Part shown: one piece after another, positions 5,988 through 10,012 of the stretch
Numbering within the stretch: position 1 is the stretch's first letter
Layout: each line of letters starts with the position of its first letter
Assembly: GCA_038330145.1 (NCBI GenBank)
Contig: JBBQNR010000098.1
Span: 1 to 10,012, forward strand
Length of the DNA stretch: 10,012 nucleotides
Source of the DNA: JBBQNR01 sp038330145
Lineage (GTDB): Bacteria; Actinomycetota; Thermoleophilia; Solirubrobacterales; JBBDJG01
Direction: 5' to 3'
The notes under the pieces: generated by a model
Database searches by the model: none
The model's input: the letters and a program-made list of their open reading frames with translations, nothing else
What the model was told of the DNA's origin: nothing
Program-made: the position numbers and the translations under genes

Positions 5988-6851
5988 ATGGCACTGACGG
6001 TCGGAACCGGGCCCTTCGGGCAGCGACCCGGGGGCGTCTTCAACTTCGAGCTTCCGCGCCGCAAGGGCGTGATCTACTTCGAGGACTCCCCGCGCCGCAT
6101 CCGCGCTCGCCTCGGGGCGGAGACGGTGGTGGACAGCTCCCGCGCCAAGCTGCTCCACGAGCACGGCCACCTGCCGATCTACTACTTCCCGCAGGCCGAC
6201 GTCTGCATGGAGCTGCTCGAGCCGAGTGACCACTCCTCGGTATGTCCCTACAAGGGCCAGGCGTCGTACTGGTCGGTGTGCGTGGGCGAACGAGTTGCCG
6301 AGAACGCCGTCTGGAGCTATCCGGAACCGATCGAGGACGCGCCGCCGCTGGCCGGCTACATGGCCTTCTACTGGGCCAAGATGGACGAGTGGCTGGAGGA
6401 GGACGAGCTCGCGATCGTGCACGCTCGCGACCCCTACCACCGCGTCGACGTGCTGGACAGCTCCCGGCACGTGCGTGTGCTCGTTGCCGGCGAGGTGGTC
6501 GCCGACACTCGCCGCGCCAAGGCGGTGTTCGAGACCGGGCTGCCGACGCGCTGGTACATCCCGCCCGCTGACGTACGCAGCGAGCTGTTGCGCGATAGCG
6601 ACCAGCGGACCGGGTGTGCCTACAAGGGCTTCGCCGCCTACTGGTCGGTGAAGGTCGGGGACCGGCTGGAGCAGGACCTGGTCTGGACCTACCGTGACCC
6701 CCGCAGGGAGGTGGAGCCGATCACCGACCATCTCGCGTTCTTCAACGAGCGCGTCGACCTGGAGATCGATGGCGAGCTGGAGCAGCGCCCGATCACGCAG
6801 TGGTCGCCGAAGCGAGAGCGTGTGCCGGCGGCACACGAGGCTAATCGGTAG
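5988..6851 (+). CDS. Tandem DUF427 domain protein
   Basis: A 287-aa protein made of two DUF427 domains (about residues 28-137 and 145-258). Both copies show the same landmarks: a strand ending in VVDSSRAKLL or VADTRRAKAV, an aromatic stretch with Pro (YYFPQADV or WYIPPADV), then a Cys-x-Tyr-Lys-Gly motif (CPYKGQASYWSV and CAYKGFAAYWSV), and a closing segment (MAFYW or LAFFN). The function of DUF427 is not firmly established; the conserved Lys-Gly-x-x-x-Tyr-Trp signature suggests a small beta-rich fold with a conserved pocket. The start is ATG 5988, preceded by AAAGGA at suitable distance, with the first domain close behind; an in-frame GTG at 5916 would add 24 residues unlike the family. The stop is directly followed by the ATG of the next gene, so the two are cotranscribed. 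Confidence 0.9.
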   Translation: MALTVGTGPFGQRPGGVFNFELPRRKGVIYFEDSPRRIRARLGAETVVDSSRAKLLHEHGHLPIYYFPQADVCMELLEPSDHSSVCPYKGQASYWSVCVGERVAENAVWSYPEPIEDAPPLAGYMAFYWAKMDEWLEEDELAIVHARDPYHRVDVLDSSRHVRVLVAGEVVADTRRAKAVFETGLPTRWYIPPADVRSELLRDSDQRTGCAYKGFAAYWSVKVGDRLEQDLVWTYRDPRREVEPITDHLAFFNERVDLEIDGELEQRPITQWSPKRERVPAAHEANR

Positions 6852-7226
6852 ATGCGACTGCTGGTCGACGGCATGAACGTGATCGGCTCGCGGCCCGACG
6901 GCTGGTGGAAGAACCGGCGCGCGGCGATGCGGAGGCTGGTCGAGGAGCTCGACTCCTACGCCGCTCGCAGCGGCGACGATGTTACCGTCGTGCTCGACTC
7001 CTCGCCGTTCGAGATCGACAGCGATGTCGAGGTGCTGTTCGCGACCCCGGCCCGCCCCGATGCCGCCGACGACGAGATCGCGAGGATCGTGGGTGAGGAA
7101 GCCGACTCAGAAGTGCTCTCGGTCGTGACGTCTGATTCGACGCTCGCCGCGCGGGTCCGGGAGCGGGGGGCCGACGTCCTCTCCTCCAAGGCGTTTCGCC
7201 GCCGCCTGGACGAGGCCGGGCAGTAA
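6852..7226 (+). CDS. YacP-like NYN-domain protein, putative RNA nuclease
   Basis: A 124-aa protein of the NYN/PIN-like fold, most like the YacP (Rae1-type) group, small metal-dependent RNA nucleases. The N-terminal LLVDGMNVIGSR gives the characteristic Asp6 and Asn9. An acidic cluster DAADDEIARIV (about residues 70-80) and VVTSDSTLAARVRERG (91-106, with Asp95) supply the remaining acidic residues of the pocket. The end, SSKAFRRRLD, matches the usual C-terminal helix. It is a single domain of about the length expected for the compact form. The start codon ATG abuts the stop of the DUF427 gene with no gap, implying translational coupling. In Bacillus, Rae1 cleaves mRNA on the ribosome; whether this one does is unknown. 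Confidence 0.85.
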   Translation: MRLLVDGMNVIGSRPDGWWKNRRAAMRRLVEELDSYAARSGDDVTVVLDSSPFEIDSDVEVLFATPARPDAADDEIARIVGEEADSEVLSVVTSDSTLAARVRERGADVLSSKAFRRRLDEAGQ

Positions 7227-7250
7227 GGTTCCCGGCCCAGCCTTAGACAC

Positions 7251-7255
7251 GGAGG
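7251..7255 (+). promoter_or_regulatory. Strong Shine-Dalgarno for the thiolase
   Basis: GGAGG lies five bases before ATG 7261 and is the best plus-strand ribosome site in the window, fixing the start of the thiolase gene. Confidence 0.7.
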
Positions 7256-7260
7256 AACAA

Positions 7261-8421
7261 ATGCCTGAAGCAGTGATCGTCGACGCAGTCCGCACCCCGA
7301 TCGGCCGCGCTTTCAAGGGCTCGCTCGCCCAGCTGCGGCCAGACGACATGGGCGCATACGTCGTGGACCAGCTGCTCGAGCGCAACCCGGACGTGGCTCC
7401 GGACTCGATCGAGGACCTGGTCTGCGGCTGCGGCCTGCCCCAGGGGCTCCACGCCTTCAACATCGGGCGCATCATCGTGCTGCTGTCCGAGAAGCTGCCC
7501 GACTCTGTCAATGGAGTGACCGTGTCCAGGTACTGCTCCTCGAGCCTCGACGCCATCCGCCAGGCGGCGAACTCGATCGTGGCCGGCCAGGGTCACACCT
7601 ACATCGCCGCGGGAGTGGAGTGGGTGAGCCGCTACAACGAGCGTCAGGAGGCGGCCGGCGTCGCGGACCAGAACGAGAAGCTGCAGGGCACCAACGGCCG
7701 GCCCAACGCCTACATCGCGATGGGCGAGACCGCCGAGAACGTGGCGGACAAGTGGGAGGTCAGCCGGGCCGACATGGACAAGTACGCCCAGCGGTCACAG
7801 GAGCTCGCTGTGGCGTCCCAGGAGTCGGGCTTTTTCGACCGCGAGATCGTGCCGGTCACGCTTGCGGACGGGACGGTCGTCGGCAAGGACGATGGCCCGC
7901 GCGCCAGCTCGACGCTCGAGAAGCTGTCCCAGCTGCCACCCGCCTTTCGCGAGGACGGCAGGGTCACGGCCGGCAACTCGTGTCCTCTCAACGACGGCGC
8001 CGCTGCGGTGCTCGTGATGTCGGACACCCGTGCCAAGGAGCTGGGGCTGACGCCTCGCGCCCGCATCGTGACGGCGGCGACGGCCGGGTTGGAGCCCGAG
8101 TTGATGGGAGTGGCTCCGATCGGCGCCATCAAGAAGGCGCTCGACCGCGCCGGCATGTCGATCGCGGAGGTCGACACGGTCGAGCTGAACGAGGCCTTCG
8201 CCGCGCAGGTGATCCCGATCATGGCGGAGTGCGACATCCCGCTCGAGAAGATGAACCCGCACGGTGGCGCGATCGCTCTCGGCCATCCGTTCGGGATGAC
8301 CGGCGCTCGCATCATGACCACGCTTCTGAACGGCCTCGAGACGGACGACAAGACGATCGGCATCGAGACGATGTGCGTCGCCGGCGGCCAGGGCGAGGCG
8401 ATGATCGTCGAACGCATTTAG
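7261..8421 (+). CDS. Thiolase (acetyl-CoA C-acyltransferase family)
   Basis: A 386-aa thiolase, the enzyme type that cleaves 3-ketoacyl-CoA with CoA or condenses two acyl-CoAs, in fatty acid beta-oxidation or acetoacetyl-CoA formation. The N-terminus AVIVDAVRTPIGRAFKG is classical. The nucleophile is Cys92 (SRYCSSSLDAI), the ELNEAFAAQ motif follows, then His342 in GHPFGMTGAR and the second catalytic Cys372 in MCVAGGQGEA. All catalytic residues are present and the length is normal. The substrate chain length cannot be told from sequence by eye; FadA/FadI-type or AcAT-type are both possible. It follows the NYN gene by 34 bp and is probably in the same transcript. No 3-hydroxyacyl-CoA dehydrogenase partner is in the window. 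The stop codon overlaps the first bases of an inverted repeat that leads into the tandem repeats. Confidence 0.95.
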   Translation: MPEAVIVDAVRTPIGRAFKGSLAQLRPDDMGAYVVDQLLERNPDVAPDSIEDLVCGCGLPQGLHAFNIGRIIVLLSEKLPDSVNGVTVSRYCSSSLDAIRQAANSIVAGQGHTYIAAGVEWVSRYNERQEAAGVADQNEKLQGTNGRPNAYIAMGETAENVADKWEVSRADMDKYAQRSQELAVASQESGFFDREIVPVTLADGTVVGKDDGPRASSTLEKLSQLPPAFREDGRVTAGNSCPLNDGAAAVLVMSDTRAKELGLTPRARIVTAATAGLEPELMGVAPIGAIKKALDRAGMSIAEVDTVELNEAFAAQVIPIMAECDIPLEKMNPHGGAIALGHPFGMTGARIMTTLLNGLETDDKTIGIETMCVAGGQGEAMIVERI

Positions 8422-8491
8422 ACGCTCATGCCGCCGTGCTCAGACCGGAATACCGGGCCTGCTTCGCCGGACACCTAAAGGCATGAGCGTC
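8421..8491. terminator. 12-bp inverted repeat after the thiolase stop
   Basis: GACGCTCATGCC (8421-8432) is the exact reverse complement of GGCATGAGCGTC (8480-8491), the latter lying within the first copy of the tandem repeat. The arms enclose 47 bases and could form a long hairpin at the thiolase 3' end. No T-run follows, so it is not a standard intrinsic terminator; it may instead stabilise the mRNA end or mark a repeat-element boundary. Confidence 0.4.
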
Positions 8492-8689
8492 GCCGCGCCG
8501 GCTACGCCGGCTACGGCGCCGCCTCCATGAATACCGAGCCGGCTTCGCCGGACACCTAAAGGCATGAGCGTCGCCTGCGCCGGCTACGCCGGCTACGGCG
8601 CCGCCTCCATGAATACCGGGCCGGCTTCGCCGGACACCTAAAGGCATGAGCGTCGCCTGCGCCGGCTTCGCCGGCTACGGCGCCGCCTC
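8448..8689. repeat. Three tandem 81-82-bp repeats between convergent genes
   Basis: Copies run 8448-8528 (81 bp), 8529-8610 (82 bp) and 8611-8689 (79 bp, 3' end cut by the cfa stop codon). Each begins GAATACCG. They differ by only a few bases: copy 1 has T for G at its 13th base and lacks one T, copy 2 has A for G at its 9th base, and copy 3 has TTC for TAC. Each unit holds a CCGGC-TTC-GCCGG hairpin and a second GC-rich palindromic segment with repeated GCCGGCTAC ending in GGCGCC. The near identity suggests recent expansion. Frames through it are open on the minus strand only because stops are rare; the 81/82-bp periods do not keep one frame. No CRISPR-like unique spacers are present. Confidence 0.9.
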
Positions 8690-9895
8690 TCATCCGCGGT
8701 GGGCGCGCACCTGGTAGATGGACATGAAGCCGGACTCGAAGCCGCGGCGCGCGGCTCGCAGGTACAGCCTCCACACGCGCATGCGCTCCGGTCCTGCGAG
8801 CGTGAGCGCTCGCGCTTGGTTCTCCTCCAGCCGTTGCAACCAGTGGCTCAGGGTCTGGGCGTAGTCGGGCCCGAATCCCTCGACATGGTCCGTCATGAAG
8901 CCGGCGCGCTCGAGTGCCAGCAGCACGCGCGACACGTGCAGCGGCGCAGCGTCGGGGAACACGTAGCGGTTGGAGAAGCTGTCGGCCTCCGGATCGCCGT
9001 GGCGCAGACGCGCGATGCCGTGGTTCAGCAGCCGGCCGCCGTCTCCGAGCAGGCCGGCGAGGCGGGCGGCGTAGACGTCGATCTGGTTCGCTCCCACGTG
9101 CTCGACCATGCCGATGCTGGCGATGGCGTCGAAGCGCTCGCCCTGCAGCTCGCGGTAGTCCATCACGCGCACCTCCACGCGGTCGGCGACTCCCGCTTCG
9201 GCGGCGCGCCGGCGTGCGGACTGTGCCTGCGGCTCCGACAGCGTGATGCCGACGACACTCACCCCGTGCTCGCGAGCGGCGTGCACCGCAAAGCTTCCCC
9301 AGCCGCATCCGACGTCGAGCACACGTTCCCCGGCTTCGAGCGCGAGCTTGGTGCAGACCAGCTCCAGCTTCTCTCGCTGCGCTTGCTCGAGCGTCGTGGC
9401 GCCGCGCGAGAAGATCGCGCAGCTGTAGGTCATGGAGCTGTCGAGAAACAGCTCGAAGAAGTCGTTGCCGACGTCGTAGTGATGACGCACCGCGCGCGCA
9501 TCGCGAGAGCGGCTGTGGCGACGGCCTCGTGGGCGAAGCTCGACTGCCGGAGCTCGCGGCGGCAGCGTCAGCCCGCAGGCGCGCAGAGCCGCAAGCCCGA
9601 GCTTCGCACGAGTGGCCCTGTCGATCGCCGGCGGCTTCCACGAGTCCAGCAGCGTGAGCGCGGCATCGAGGTCATCGACCTCTATTCCGCCCGAGACGTA
9701 TGCACGTCCGAGCCCCAGCTGCCCGGGTGCTCGCAGCAGGTGCGCGAGCGCCTGTGGCGAGCTGACGTGAAAGCTGGGGCCGAAGCCGTTGCTCGGCTCG
9801 AGGCGGCTGCCGTCCCAGAAGCTGAGGCTGAATGGACGCGACTGCAGCGACCGTGCCAGCTCGCGCCGCAGGGGTGCGGTCCGCGCCAAGGCCAT
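8690..9895 (-). CDS. cfa: Cyclopropane-fatty-acyl-phospholipid synthase family methyltransferase
   Basis: A 401-aa SAM-dependent enzyme of the CFA synthase / mycolic acid cyclopropane synthase family, which adds a methylene or methyl group to unsaturated acyl chains of membrane phospholipids. The N-terminal 120 residues match the small lipid-binding domain (SGGIEVDDLDAAL at 68-80). The family signature HHYDVGNDFFELFLDSSMTY starts at 138 and is followed by SCAIF with Cys159. SAM-binding motif I is VLDVGCGWGSFA (192-203); GITLSEPQ (216-223) and GMVEHVG (262-268, Glu265) follow. The C-terminal helical region ending in FESGFMSIYQV is typical. The start ATG 9895 has a GAGGG string about 12 bases upstream. 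Exact product (cyclopropane, 10-methyl or other) cannot be decided by eye. The stop codon directly abuts the tandem repeats. Confidence 0.93.
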   Translation of the reverse strand: MALARTAPLRRELARSLQSRPFSLSFWDGSRLEPSNGFGPSFHVSSPQALAHLLRAPGQLGLGRAYVSGGIEVDDLDAALTLLDSWKPPAIDRATRAKLGLAALRACGLTLPPRAPAVELRPRGRRHSRSRDARAVRHHYDVGNDFFELFLDSSMTYSCAIFSRGATTLEQAQREKLELVCTKLALEAGERVLDVGCGWGSFAVHAAREHGVSVVGITLSEPQAQSARRRAAEAGVADRVEVRVMDYRELQGERFDAIASIGMVEHVGANQIDVYAARLAGLLGDGGRLLNHGIARLRHGDPEADSFSNRYVFPDAAPLHVSRVLLALERAGFMTDHVEGFGPDYAQTLSHWLQRLEENQARALTLAGPERMRVWRLYLRAARRGFESGFMSIYQVRAHRG

Positions 9896-10012
9896 GTGGC
9901 TAGTGGCCCTCTTCGAAACGTTTCACCGCAAACGGCGGTCTCCGGAACCACCATGCGGCGTCCTCGGTCGCCCCCGGACTCACCCAGGAGCCGGGCTGAC
10001 AGCGCCCGTGCC
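9896..10012. promoter_or_regulatory. Upstream region of the cfa-type gene with a GAAACGTTTC palindrome
   Basis: The last 117 bp of the window precede the minus-strand cfa gene. A perfect 10-bp palindrome GAAACGTTTC lies at 9915-9924, 20 bp before the ATG on the transcript side, in reach of a promoter or ribosome site. Short frames at the window edge are open on both strands but show no recognisable protein, so I call no gene. A neighbour beyond the edge cannot be excluded. Confidence 0.3.

Noticed and set aside
5862..6836. Minus-strand 324-codon frame opposite the DUF427 gene
   Set aside because: Antisense to two well-matched DUF427 domains; only its last eight codons, preceded by their own ribosome site, were retained as a leader candidate.
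8426..8647. Minus-strand frame through the tandem repeats giving a repeated peptide
   Set aside because: The 81/82-bp periods break the frame between copies, and the composition follows the palindromes rather than codon selection.
8448..8689. CRISPR array
   Set aside because: The units are contiguous and nearly identical over their whole length, with no unique spacers between short repeats, and no cas gene is present.
9952..10012. Possible plus-strand gene start at the right edge (MRRPRSPP...)
   Set aside because: No Shine-Dalgarno, Arg/Pro/Ser-rich sequence and only 20 codons visible; cannot be supported.

Overview
The window is about 10 kb of GC-rich bacterial chromosome. Long open frames on both strands, GTG starts and a zinc-ribbon/cyclase/AAA/TPR giant protein next to an ECF sigma factor suggest a high-GC actinobacterium, plausibly Thermoleophilia (Solirubrobacterales or Gaiellales). 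That placement is inferred from gene style; no rRNA is present to confirm it.

Layout. (1) 1-638, plus: the 3' end of an EAL cyclic-di-GMP phosphodiesterase whose start lies outside the window. (2) 639-1160: a 520-bp gene-poor stretch holding two diverged minus-strand copies of one small module. Each has a Shine-Dalgarno, a five-codon ORF encoding MGFRR, a short spacer and a GC hairpin followed by a T-rich run. (3) 5888-1161, minus: an apparent operon read right to left. It contains an 8-codon leader ORF overlapping the start of an ECF sigma factor, the sigma factor, an 86-aa protein overlapping the sigma stop, a 1052-aa cyclase/AAA/TPR signalling protein and a cyclodeaminase-family protein. 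(4) 5866-5987: a divergent intergenic region. (5) 5988-8421, plus: a tandem-DUF427 protein, a YacP-like NYN-domain protein and a thiolase, closely packed and probably cotranscribed. (6) 8421-8689: three nearly identical 81-82-bp tandem repeats between convergent genes, with an inverted fragment of the unit at the thiolase stop codon. (7) 9895-8690, minus: a cyclopropane-fatty-acid-synthase-type methyltransferase. (8) 9896-10012: its upstream region.

How they may work together. The minus operon looks regulatory: sigma factor, an overlapping small partner, and a large signal-integrating ATPase with a cyclase-like domain, ending in a small metabolic-type protein whose link to the rest is unclear. 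The plus block is metabolic or RNA-related without an obvious shared pathway. The thiolase and the Cfa-type enzyme both fit lipid metabolism but are convergent and separated by the repeats.

The most unusual item is the pair of MGFRR micro-ORF modules. All three base differences between the two reading frames are synonymous third-position changes, and the Shine-Dalgarno spacing and the position of the hairpin are preserved. The tandem 81-82-bp repeats and the translationally coupled leader of the sigma factor come next.
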